NCBI GenBank assembly: GCA_004553595.1
Contig: SFKZ01000017.1
Location: 1 to 31,156 of the forward strand
Origin: Methanobrevibacter ruminantium
GTDB lineage: Archaea; Methanobacteriota; Methanobacteria; Methanobacteriales; Methanobacteriaceae
Direction: 5' to 3'
Length of the DNA stretch: 31,156 nucleotides
The notes under the pieces were generated by a model. That model had not been told where the DNA came from. It did no database searches and saw nothing but the letters and a program-made list of their open reading frames with translations. Shown one piece after another: positions 15,004 to 22,744 of this stretch. Positions within the stretch are counted from its first letter, which is position 1, and each line of letters begins with the position of its first letter. The translations under genes and the position numbers were made by a program.

Positions 15004-15188
15004 AACAATACCCTAATAATACTCCATATATAAGAAAATGCATGCAATATAAAAAATAGAATAACAAATAAAACAGCAATGAAAACTAAAAATAAAGCCC
15101 CTTCTTTTGAAAATGGGCTAACTGGTGCACAAGTACCATTGGAACAATTATCCTCGATTTGACAATTATCATCTTTAGACACTTTCAT
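15000..15188 (-). CDS. Small single-span membrane protein coupled to the Nudix gene
   Basis: About 62 residues from the ATG at 15188. A cysteine-containing polar N-terminus (DDNCQIEDNCSNGTCAPVSP; three cysteines) is followed by one long hydrophobic segment (ALFLVFIAVLFVILFFILHAF, about residues 32-53). The ribosome binding GGTG abuts the ATG, which is tight; a GTG two codons on has better spacing. Its TGA overlaps the ATG of the Nudix gene. I do not recognise it. The coupling suggests co-expression, and the cysteines could bind metal or form a disulphide. Confidence 0.6.
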   Translation of the reverse strand: MKVSKDDNCQIEDNCSNGTCAPVSPFSKEGALFLVFIAVLFVILFFILHAFSYIWSIIRVLL

Positions 15189-15273
15189 CACCAAAAAATA
15201 GTTAAATAAATGTAAATAATTCTAAAATAATTACTGCTTTTAAATTGAAATTTTCAAAAATAGCTAAAAAATA

Positions 15274-15308
15274 TAAAAAAATGCTATTAATGAAAAATCA
15301 TTAATAGC
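15274..15308 (-). terminator. Transcription terminator of rubrerythrin
   Basis: GCTATTAATGA at 15283-15293 and TCATTAATAGC at 15298-15308 form a perfect 11-bp stem with a 4-base loop. On the minus strand it begins 15 bases after the rubrerythrin stop and is followed by a T-run. Confidence 0.8.
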
Positions 15309-15322
15309 GAAAATCAATCAAC

Positions 15323-15868
15323 TTATTTGAAGTTGGTTGCTCTTTCTTCGAAGTAAGATTGAGGGTGTTTACATACTGGGCAAATTACAGGAGCATCGGT
15401 TCCTTTAATTATGTGACCACAGTTAATACATTTCCATTCAATTTCTTCTTCTTTTTTGAATACAGTTTCGCCTTCAACATTAGCGAGTAAAGCTCTGTAT
15501 CTTTCTTCATGTTCTTTTTCGATGTTACCAACCATGGTGAATAAACCTGCGATTTCATCGAAACCTTCTTCTCTTGCGGTTTCTGCGAATTCTTTGTACA
15601 TTGCAGTCCATTCTTCGTTTTCACCATCAGCTGCTGCATTTAAGTTAGCAATAGTGTCTGGAACTTCTCCATCGTGTAAAAGTTTGAACCAGATTTTTGC
15701 GTGTTCTTTTTCGTTTTTGGAAGTTTCCATAAAGATATCGTGGATTTGTACGTATCCTTCTTTTTTAGCTTTACTTGCGAAATATTGATATTTAGCATGA
15801 GCTTGAGATTCACCAGCAAAAGCTGCTGCTAAGTTAGCTTCGGTTTTAGTACCTTTTAAATCTGCCAT
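15323..15868 (-). CDS. rbr: Rubrerythrin
   Basis: The 181-residue protein has a ferritin-like four-helix domain that holds a di-iron centre (E20 in AGESQAHAKY, E53 and H56 in KNEKEHAK, E119/H120 region in GNIEKEHEERY). A rubredoxin-like C-terminal domain follows, with C147-x2-C150 and C163-x2-C166. It reduces hydrogen peroxide in anaerobes, fed with electrons through rubredoxin or an NADH oxidoreductase. I place the start at the ATG at 15868, with AGGTGAT ahead of it; an upstream in-frame start would swallow that site. The gene has its own promoter region with inverted repeats and a strong terminator, so it is a single-gene transcript. Confidence 0.95.
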   Translation of the reverse strand: MADLKGTKTEANLAAAFAGESQAHAKYQYFASKAKKEGYVQIHDIFMETSKNEKEHAKIWFKLLHDGEVPDTIANLNAAADGENEEWTAMYKEFAETAREEGFDEIAGLFTMVGNIEKEHEERYRALLANVEGETVFKKEEEIEWKCINCGHIIKGTDAPVICPVCKHPQSYFEERATNFK

Positions 15869-15902
15869 TATAATCACCTAAATTTTTTTTAACGCATGTG
15901 TT

Positions 15903-15989
15903 AATTCTTAAAAAAATTAAGAATTGCAGTAGTATAAACTACTTAAGACTATTTTAGTTTTGAATGTTAATAAATATTTCTAAAATAGT
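15903..15989 (-). promoter_or_regulatory. Rubrerythrin promoter region with two inverted repeats
   Basis: ACTATTTTAG at 15948-15957 and CTAAAATAGT at 15980-15989 are exact inverted copies 22 bp apart. A second inverted repeat (AATTCTTAA at 15903-15911, TTAAGAATT at 15917-15925) lies nearer the gene and could form a leader hairpin. TATA-like sequences are at about 15989-16000 and near 15935. These are the likely binding sites of an oxidative-stress or other repressor; which one is not shown. Confidence 0.45.
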
Positions 15990-16057
15990 TTATATATAAT
16001 AAAAAATTGAGTGAAAAATAGAAAAAAATAGAAAATAAAAATATTTGAAAATTAAAA

Positions 16058-16690
16058 TTAAATCTTAATAACTTCATCAGTGCTTACAATCATATTCAAT
16101 CTTCTGTCATGACTTTCCATTGGAATATGATCAAGCAATTGAAATGGATGAATTGTGGTAACTAAAGGAGTGTCTTCATTAATGAGATTCTTATTGAAGA
16201 GATCTTCGATTTCCCTATCTCCATATCCCTTTCCTTTTCCAATTCTGTTTCCACATCTATCCACACCAACAGATCCTTCCACTACCATATCCATAGCCAT
16301 ATCAAATGAACTGTCTTCACCGAAATCAAAAAACTTTGAGCAATGATTGAATGCTCCCTCTTTTGTTGATGCTTCTCTTTCCTTTCCATTTAACTTGTTT
16401 CCTTCAAGATACAAATAGCCGTGTTCAAGGTTAGGGCTTGCCATAATGAGATTCTTGTTTTCCTTTAAAGCAAGATATCTAACTGGAATTTGAGCAGAAT
16501 CTGGACTGCAAAAAATAGTTTTTGAATTCTTCCATTCATCAGTTCCAGCAAGCAATTCAGCTACAATATCAGATCCTTTAAAATCAGGAATCTTTCCATA
16601 ATCCCCATTAGGTCTAAGAGACTGGCCTTCATTAAACAATTTATCATAAATTGATTTTCTAATGGATTCCTTTTCTTCCTTTAAAGACAT
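16058..16690 (-). CDS. 5-formyltetrahydrofolate cyclo-ligase family protein
   Basis: The 210-residue protein matches the MTHFS family: the N-terminal helix (KEEKESIRKSIYDKL), IFCSPDSAQIPVRYLALKEN, the phosphate-binding glycine loop GKGKGYGDRE at 151-160 and the closing IPMESHDRRLNMIVSTDEVI (H194, D195). Members convert 5-formyl-folate to methenyl-folate with ATP. In a methanogen that uses tetrahydromethanopterin the true substrate is unclear. It lies in the same direction as, and 23 bp downstream of, a PsbP-like gene. Confidence 0.8.
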   Translation of the reverse strand: MSLKEEKESIRKSIYDKLFNEGQSLRPNGDYGKIPDFKGSDIVAELLAGTDEWKNSKTIFCSPDSAQIPVRYLALKENKNLIMASPNLEHGYLYLEGNKLNGKEREASTKEGAFNHCSKFFDFGEDSSFDMAMDMVVEGSVGVDRCGNRIGKGKGYGDREIEDLFNKNLINEDTPLVTTIHPFQLLDHIPMESHDRRLNMIVSTDEVIKI

Positions 16691-16713
16691 AATATCATAA
16701 AAAATAAGAAATT

Positions 16714-17136
16714 TTAATAGAACTCTAAAGTTTTATACATCATCAAAAATCCTTCTTTATCAGGATTATCCTCTCCAAAGCCAAAGAAATTAAAGCTAAA
16801 TGCATCCCTATCATTGATTGCGGATAAAGAATGAGTATTCAAAGGAGGTTCATGACTTGTATCCTTTGCTATAAGTTCATGGGTTTCCTTGTTTCCAATA
16901 ATGGTTAGATGAGACTCCTCAACGATTAAGCTGTCTTCCCTTGGAATGTCTTCAATTGCATTCTTAAGGTATTCCATTGACAGTCCTTCCTGAGGATACT
17001 TGAACACCATAACTCTACTGAATTTGCTGTCACAGTCAAGTACAGCTATGCAATTTTCAATATCATCTGCTTCAAGCAATTTCCAATTATTTGGATACTT
17101 GAAGCTTAATTCATCGTTTTTAAATATATTGGACAT
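16714..17136 (-). CDS. Small PsbP-like protein, paralogue 1
   Basis: The 140-residue soluble protein opens NDELSFKYPNNWKLLEADD, the signature of PsbP/DUF1795-fold proteins (an amphipathic strand followed by P-x-x-W). It then alternates strands and helices (RVMVFKYPQEGLSMEYLKNAIED) and closes with GFLMMYKTLEFY. It has no signal peptide or membrane span, so it acts in the cytoplasm unless exported otherwise. Two paralogues lie at 17239-17676 and 20981-21406, and a similar region is in the extracellular part of the zinc-ribbon protein at 10547-11563. Function is unknown. Confidence 0.6.
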   Translation of the reverse strand: MSNIFKNDELSFKYPNNWKLLEADDIENCIAVLDCDSKFSRVMVFKYPQEGLSMEYLKNAIEDIPREDSLIVEESHLTIIGNKETHELIAKDTSHEPPLNTHSLSAINDRDAFSFNFFGFGEDNPDKEGFLMMYKTLEFY

Positions 17137-17238
17137 TATGAGAAACTCCTTTAAAACAAAGATAAATGTAAAATAAAAATAAAATTAAAAAGTAAAATAA
17201 AAAAATAGAAAATAGAGAATAAAAAATGAATTATGAAA

Positions 17239-17676
17239 CTATTCAAATTCAATGGAATCCATAATAGCTAAATAATCATTGTAAGCATATGGGAATTCCT
17301 TAAAGTGCATCAATTCAAAGACATACAAGTTTCCATCATTGAGCAATGCAGAAGTATTGTTTTCCAAAGTTTTTCCACCCTCTTCAGCATTTGTAATGAT
17401 ATTGTAAACCGGCAGGCCATTAAGGTTTAGAATTCTAGATTCAACAATGTTCCATCCTTGTGCTTCAAAACTTTCCTTAAAAGCTTCTTCAATTTGTGCA
17501 ATAGCCTCAGCTTCACCTGCATCATTCTTATATACTGTAATTGTAGATGGATTGCCTTCTACAACTTTCACTAAAGCCTTGATACAATTTGGGCCAAGCA
17601 TTTCTTTGTTTTGTTCTTTCCAATTACTTAAGTATTTAAATTTGATTCCTTCTTCATCAAATTGAACTTCATCCAT
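17239..17676 (-). CDS. Small PsbP-like protein, paralogue 2
   Basis: The 145-residue protein starts VQFDEEGIKFKYLSNWKEQNKE, then follows the same plan as its neighbours (STITVYKNDAGEAEAIAQIE, LNLNGLPVYNIITNA, NLYVFELMHFKEFPYAYNDY, IMDSIEFE). Sequence identity to the other paralogues looks low but the order of elements is the same. It precedes paralogue 1 by about 100 bp on the same strand. No catalytic motif is evident. A fold-level resemblance to PsbP is the only clue. Confidence 0.6.
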   Translation of the reverse strand: MDEVQFDEEGIKFKYLSNWKEQNKEMLGPNCIKALVKVVEGNPSTITVYKNDAGEAEAIAQIEEAFKESFEAQGWNIVESRILNLNGLPVYNIITNAEEGGKTLENNTSALLNDGNLYVFELMHFKEFPYAYNDYLAIMDSIEFE

Positions 17677-17817
17677 AGAATCACCATTTTAATTGATACC
17701 AAATAAACTATATAAATATGATTAATGATTAACAATGATTAAAATTCTTGAAAAATCTTAGATTAAATAGACTAGGCAATAGAATAGGCAAATTAGAATT
17801 CACTATGATAAAGAAAC

Positions 17818-18618
17818 TTATTCTCCACTTTCAAGCAAATATTCGTCAGGAATTAACTCTTCCAATTGAGTGTAAGCCTTGCTTGAAATAGCTGATTTAT
17901 GAATTTCAGGTTCCTTGACAATTGTCAATCCCCTAATTCTTCTTATTATGCTGGTTTCACCTAATTCCTTATTTATCTCATTGATTGTAGCAGTCAATGT
18001 CTTGTTTACAACCTCATCAAGCATGTTCCTGTTTGTTCTTAGGATTATCTCCAAGATTTCCTTATGCTTATCTTCACGCTCTCTAAGTCTTGACAATTCT
18101 CCGGCATCAAAACTCATTTTAGTCTTTAAGACATTCATATCCTGCAATAGTTCAATTCTTTCTTCATTTGATTCATTTAAATCCTTATTCAATTGCTTGA
18201 TTTCAGAATTTAAGTCATCAATATCCCCATTTAACTTTTTAACTTCATCAATGAGAGAATTTGATTCAGAATCGGACAAAACACTGCTGTTTATATAATT
18301 TGCTTTTTCAAGTTGAGACAATTTAGTGGTAAGCTCTAGATTAATGTTTTCCAATTCCTCAACTTTTGAGAAAAGAATCTTTTCTTTAGACTTTGCTTCC
18401 TTAAGATCGTATTCTAATTTTACAACAGCTTCATCATCTGGGACTACTTCCAAAGTGGACACTTCGATTTCAGAAGATGTCTTCAATTCTTCATATTCTT
18501 CAGGAGTCAAGATTACAAAATCTCCCTCTTCAAGATTATGTTTTTTCACATCTTCCTTACCGATTGTGAGACTTATATTACCTCTTGATTTATTAATTTT
18601 CCCAGTCTTGATAATCAT
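17818..18618 (-). CDS. Coiled-coil protein with an AbrB-like N-terminal domain
   Basis: The 266-residue protein begins with about 42 residues of swapped-hairpin AbrB/SpoVT type (KTGKINKSRGNISLTIGKED, then KKHNLEEGDFVILTPEEYEEL), a DNA-binding fold. Residues 65-195 are a long heptad-rich coiled coil (KVEELENINLELTTKLSQLE to NVLKTKMSFDAGELSRLRERED). The tail (200-266) is helical and ends in an acidic segment. A TATA box (CTTTATAAA, 18641-18649) sits only about 25 bases before the ATG, and there is no ribosome binding site, so the mRNA is probably leaderless. It may be a DNA-binding structural or regulatory protein. I do not know a named family. Confidence 0.6.
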   Translation of the reverse strand: MIIKTGKINKSRGNISLTIGKEDVKKHNLEEGDFVILTPEEYEELKTSSEIEVSTLEVVPDDEAVVKLEYDLKEAKSKEKILFSKVEELENINLELTTKLSQLEKANYINSSVLSDSESNSLIDEVKKLNGDIDDLNSEIKQLNKDLNESNEERIELLQDMNVLKTKMSFDAGELSRLREREDKHKEILEIILRTNRNMLDEVVNKTLTATINEINKELGETSIIRRIRGLTIVKEPEIHKSAISSKAYTQLEELIPDEYLLESGE

Positions 18619-19083
18619 ATTTAATAATATGTTTTATGCCTTTATAAAGATTATTATTTAATTTAAAAATATTTTAGAAAAATTAAAGCGATTTTACAAT
18701 AAAAATGAAAAAATAAACAAGAATTTGTTAAAAATAGCTAAAAACAAATAAATTAAAACAAAGTACATGAAGTGAACATGAAATCTCATGCAATAAATTC
18801 ATGTAATGAAAATTAGTGAAAAGCACATGAAAAATTTATTAAAAAAAAATATTTAAAAATGGCTAAAAAATAATTAAAAAAAAATAATTTAAAAAATTAA
18901 AAGATTAGAAAGAAAAATAATAATTAGAAAATAAAAAAAAATAAAAAAATAAAAGATTAGAAAGAAAAATAATAATTAGAAAATAAAAAAAATAAAAAAA
19001 TAATTTAAAAAATTAAAATATTAGAAAGAAAAATAATAATTAGAAAATAAAAAAAAATAAAAAATGAAAATTAAAGAATTAAA
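18619..19083. repeat. A+T-rich intergenic repeat region
   Basis: No gene is present. Three copies of a 36-bp A-rich core begin at 18904, 18956 and 19020 (opening ATTAGAAAGAAAAATAATAA), 52 and 64 bp apart, with A/T filler that differs between them. Upstream at 18760-18840 there are several ACATGAA/TTCATGT words on both strands. The array lies between the coiled-coil gene and the 3' end of the broken esterase gene. Confidence 0.7.
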
Positions 19084-20933
19084 TTAAAAATCAAATAAAA
19101 AGAAATCTGATTCATTGCTCATGCATTCATTGATCCAATTGATGAAGTTTCCACTAGCGGACCCTTTTCTTTCAGCTTGGCTGTGGCCTTGACCCCACAC
19201 TTCATTGAACTTAACGCTATCCACATCACTAATCTGCATCAAAGCGAGAGCCAAATTGGTTTCAACGGTAAATGAAGTGTCTGTCTGATCAATTCCAGCA
19301 TTTATTCTCCAGTATTTAGCAGAATGTGATGATCCCACTCCATCATAATAAGGGGAAACATAATACAATGGATTATACATATTGGAACGATTCTCAATTG
19401 TGTAATTGAATCTATCCAATTCTTTCAAGTCATTTGCATAGGATGTTGCCTTAGAGGAGTCATAATCAGAGAACTGAGAGTAATTTTCTGAATTTTCCTT
19501 TAGGGTATTTGCCATAATGCCATCAAAGTGCAATGACTCATGCTCCTCATTGCCGAATAACTCATTTTCAACTTGGTCTCTTCCTAAATCATCAAATGCA
19601 CCAACATCTTTACTTGGAGATTTGCAATGTTTTACAAACGCTTCAATGCTTGTGACTTTTGCAGTATTTGTTGAACTGTTATAAATGATCCATTCCCCAT
19701 CACCATTCAATGAATCGATATATTCTTGTGGAGTCCTGTAAGTTCCAGAACTTGATCCAGTACCCTCACTTGAAAGAGAGACTCCTTCAGGTAGAGGACC
19801 ACTATCCCTGCTTCCAGAAGAACTTGGAGAATATGGGAAGCTGGTTTCAAACACTATCCCTGCTTCCAGAAGAACTTGGAGAATATGGGAAGCTGGTTTC
19901 ATTCAAGAAATTGTTCAAGGAATCCTCTACAATCTTAAGCATATAATCATAATATGAACCTGATGTGTAAATTCCATCTTCAGACTCTTCAAGACTTAAA
20001 GGCTTTTCATTAGGACTCCTAAAGCCTAAATCATTAATGTATTTGGCATATTCACTACCCAAATCGTCAGATAATGCACCGGTCCAAGTGCCTGTTCCAC
20101 GAGTTCCATCTGTACTGTATTGGCCCATAGTCCATTCATAAGCCTTATCAGCAGTGTCTAGAGAAGTGATAGGGCACCAGCACATTGCTCCACAGATACT
20201 GTATGATAACTTGATTCCATTTCTGTCTATAATGGCTGCACCAATGGATTCAAGGTATGGTGTGTACATCTCACTGTCACCGCTTGCACCTAATATAACA
20301 CTTTGAGCACCGCCACCACTGTGACAAAATGAAAATATCCTTTGGCTGTCTCCAGGAAGGGTATCGTCATTGAATTTCAAGTAAAGCACTGCTGCCTTTA
20401 AGTCAGTTACTCCCCAAGGGGCTCCCCCAGAATAATTTCCACCATTTCTCTGCCTCTGCAACCTACATTAACGTAAATGAAGCCTGCATCTGTGTAGTCT
20501 TTAACTTCCTTAGCATTATATCTTGTTGGAGCTTTTTGGGCAGAATATCCTGCAGTGTTGATAGGCATTACAATAGGGGGCATTGGATGCAGAATAATTT
20601 CCAACATGACCGTCTATCACTGTACATGTGTATGTTCCATTCCCATTTCTTTCGCTGTTAAAGTAATCTCCAGGGACATAAATTCCTAAAGACTCATATT
20701 CTGTAGCTTCAGGTTCTGTACAGTACACAAGTCCAATTTGGTAATATATATTGTTTTCCTCATCATATTTCCAATTGGACATGTTAAGGGCCAATTCATC
20801 ATTCAATGCTGTTAGATTAACATTATAATGATTGGTATCCGTTAATAAACCCCTTTCACTTGCAACCACTAACAAAGTAAGTATTGCAATCACTACTGCT
20901 ATAAGTAAAAAAAAGCTTATTTGTTCTATTCAT
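19084..20933 (-). pseudogene. Secreted subtype-B tannase-like esterase, disrupted
   Basis: The pieces together encode an alpha/beta hydrolase of about 600 residues. The order is an N-terminal hydrophobic signal or anchor (LLIAVVIAILTLLVVA), GFIYVNVGCRGR, the nucleophile segment SFCHSGGGAQ, ASGDSEMYTPYLESIGAA, CWCPITSLDTADKAYEWT, an aspartate region (GIDQTDTSFTVETNLAL) and a final histidine (GQGHSQAERKG). This is the order of subtype-B tannases, which hydrolyse gallate or related esters. The frame changes four times: in an 8-A run (20907-20914), a 5-G run (20576-20580, five where six would keep frame), a 3-T run (20445-20447, one base short) and at a 52-bp tandem duplication (19800-19901). The start is the ATG at 20933, with GGTG before it. 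Neighbouring genes show no such breaks, so true decay is likely, though sequencing or assembly error is possible. Confidence 0.8.
19800..19901. repeat. 52-bp tandem duplication inside the esterase gene
   Basis: The 50 bases at 19800-19849 recur exactly at 19852-19901, a shift of 52 bases. Because 52 is not a multiple of 3, it changes the frame; removing one copy restores a continuous reading through NETSFPYSPSSSGSRDSG. The copied part encodes a serine-rich linker (PYSPSSSGSRDS). Confidence 0.9.
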
Positions 20934-20980
20934 AACCACACCACAATCAAACTTTGTTTAAAATAAATAAAAATAACTAA

Positions 20981-21406
20981 TTATTCCAGAATTTCAAAAG
21001 TTCTGACTATCTCCATAAACTTGGAAACTATGTCGCTAACTGTCCTAAGTTCAAATATATAGACAAATCCATCCTCTAGAAATACAACTGAAAACATTTC
21101 AAAATCAATCTCAGGAATTGAAATCCTTGAATGTATCTGAATGGTTGGCATTTTGCCTACATTTGCAATCTCAGAGGATATGATTTCAGCATTATCATTC
21201 AATAGGCTTTCTTCAATTATTTCCTTGAAATCATCAAGTGATGGCATCTCTGATTGGAATGCAATTACATTCAATAAGCTGCCATCCTCATAGCTTAAGG
21301 TAGCTATGCAATCAGGATTGTTCTCCAATGGAACCTCTTCCAATTCCCATTCATCGCTGTATTTAAATGATAACTTTTCATTTGAACATGTATTTATATT
21401 AGACAT
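20981..21406 (-). CDS. Small PsbP-like protein, paralogue 3
   Basis: The 141-residue protein opens NEKLSFKYSDEWELEEVPLE and then follows the plan of the paralogues at 16714 and 17239: a strand (SLLNVIAFQSEMPSLDDFKE), a strand-turn (KMPTIQIHSRISIPEIDFEM) and a closing GFVYIFELRTVSDIVSKFMEIVRTFE. It is soluble and acidic, with no known active site. It lies 48 bp upstream of the broken esterase start and reads in the same direction, so the two may share a transcript. Function unknown. Confidence 0.6.
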   Translation of the reverse strand: MSNINTCSNEKLSFKYSDEWELEEVPLENNPDCIATLSYEDGSLLNVIAFQSEMPSLDDFKEIIEESLLNDNAEIISSEIANVGKMPTIQIHSRISIPEIDFEMFSVVFLEDGFVYIFELRTVSDIVSKFMEIVRTFEILE

Positions 21407-21653
21407 AAAAAGCCCTCTTGAATTATTGAATTGATTATATATTTTTTATAATCCTTTAGGAATATATATTTTATCAAATAATGTTTTACAAAATGACATC
21501 AATATAAAAATCAGACTAAAAATAACTGAATAAAATCAATATGATACTTAAAATAAAAATAACAAGCAAATATTAATTTTTATTTAAAAATAAGAAATTA
21601 TAATCATTTAGAAATCAAATAGAAAGATTTAAATTAGAATAAGAATAAAATAA

Positions 21654-21814
21654 GGTATGGGATTAACATTTATAAAATACCTTTAAAGAATTATAGGCTA
21701 AACGACTTATTAAGCATTTTTCACTCAATGAATCGATCCAAATAATTACATACTCAATATAAAAAACCCTAAACTCAATATATTTGTTAATCCCACACCC
21801 CCTATTGATAGGGG
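21654..21814. repeat. Inverted repeat pair with an adjoining hairpin
   Basis: GGTATGGGATTAACA at 21654-21668 and, on the other strand, GGTGTGGGATTAACA at 21785-21799 differ at one base in 15. They enclose about 116 bp that contain ACTCAAT three times (21723, 21752, 21773). A perfect 7-bp hairpin, CCCCTAT/ATAGGGG, abuts the right arm. It could be a small non-autonomous mobile element or an RNA structure. No transposase is seen. Confidence 0.5.
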
Positions 21815-21883
21815 AAATAGCTTTTCTTAAGTATTATGGGAAAATACAAAAAATAATTAAAAATAGAAAAAATGAAAATTAAT

Positions 21884-22060
21884 GAAATAATAAAAAAAAT
21901 GAAGAAATAAAAATAACTAAAAATAAAGGAAATAATAAAAAAAATGAAGAAATAAAAATAACTAAAAATAAAGGAAATAATAAAAAAAATGAAGAAATAA
22001 AAATAGCTAAAAATAAAGGAAATAATAAAAAAATGAAGAAATAAAAATAACTAAAAATAA
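21884..22060. repeat. 45-bp tandem repeat, four copies
   Basis: Units begin at 21884, 21929, 21974 and 22019 with GAAATAATAAAAAAAATGAA and contain ATAACTAAAAATAAAG; the third has ATAGCTAAAAA and the fourth lacks one A. Purely A/T/G on the plus strand and non-coding. The array ends about 20 bases before the 3' end of the DUF655 gene. Confidence 0.9.
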
Positions 22061-22080
22061 AAAATAAAAGAGAAAAATAA

Positions 22081-22728
22081 TTATCTTATACGTTTTCCCT
22101 CTTTTTCAAGAAGTCCTTTTTCTTTTATCATTTCGATGAAACGGCTGTCATCAGTAACGAATTCATCATACTCTTGAACTTCTTTTTTATTGGATCTCTT
22201 GACAATCGTAAAGAGGTATGAAGGCCTTCCCTTTTTCTCTTTAGGAAGCTCAGCTAATTCATAAAGAACTCTTTTTACAATCAATTCCTTAGAGCTTTCA
22301 ATAAAGCTGATTCTATTGTCAATGTCTTCAAAGCTTTCAAAGTCACCGTTAAGCTCTTTTTCGGTTAAGATTTTAGAACCTAACTTTCTGCTTATGCCAT
22401 CTAAGAAGTGCAATCTGCTTGCTTCCTTGCTTTGGTCATTGAAGAACTTTACATATTTAGGCTCATTAGCAATTACAATGCTGTGAACAGCCTTTTTGGT
22501 TTCAAATTCCTGGTCCTTGCTTAAGTCATCAAAGCTTAAGTGAGCTCTTTCCTGCTTTACAAAATCACTACCCTTTCCAAGAGGAATCTTGTCTTGAACC
22601 TTAACTTCAACATCATCATTCAAATCCAAATCCATCAATATGAAGTAATCTGTTCCTATAATACGGGCAGTCTTTTTATCTTCACTGTCTTTAGTGCTTA
22701 AAACCAAACCGAAATTTTCATCTTTCAT
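22081..22728 (-). CDS. DUF655-like protein (predicted RNA-binding)
   Basis: The 215-residue protein looks like the archaeal DUF655 family (COG1491). It has an entry strand RIIGTDYFILMDLDL, the segment DKIPLGKGSDFVKQERAHLSF, KYVKFFNDQSKEASRLHFLD and FESFEDIDNRI, in the family's order. The HhH-like middle part (GIGKK in typical members) reads GISRKLGSKILTEKEL, so it is diverged. The C-terminal 65 residues (ELIVKRVLYELAELPKEKKG to EKEGKRIR) are an extension not typical of the core family. It starts 16 bp after the aRF1 stop codon, so it is in the aRF1 operon and may act in translation or ribosome processing. Confidence 0.65.
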   Translation of the reverse strand: MKDENFGLVLSTKDSEDKKTARIIGTDYFILMDLDLNDDVEVKVQDKIPLGKGSDFVKQERAHLSFDDLSKDQEFETKKAVHSIVIANEPKYVKFFNDQSKEASRLHFLDGISRKLGSKILTEKELNGDFESFEDIDNRISFIESSKELIVKRVLYELAELPKEKKGRPSYLFTIVKRSNKKEVQEYDEFVTDDSRFIEMIKEKGLLEKEGKRIR

Positions 22729-22744
22729 ATAAACACCCCAGGAA

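Larger units (their letters stand above)
21407..22080. other. Long intergenic region with inverted and tandem repeats
   Basis: This 674-base gap has no credible ORF. It holds an inverted repeat (21654-21669 and 21784-21799), a short perfect hairpin (CCCCTAT at 21799-21805, ATAGGGG at 21808-21814) and a 45-bp tandem array (21884-22060), listed separately. Confidence 0.6.
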
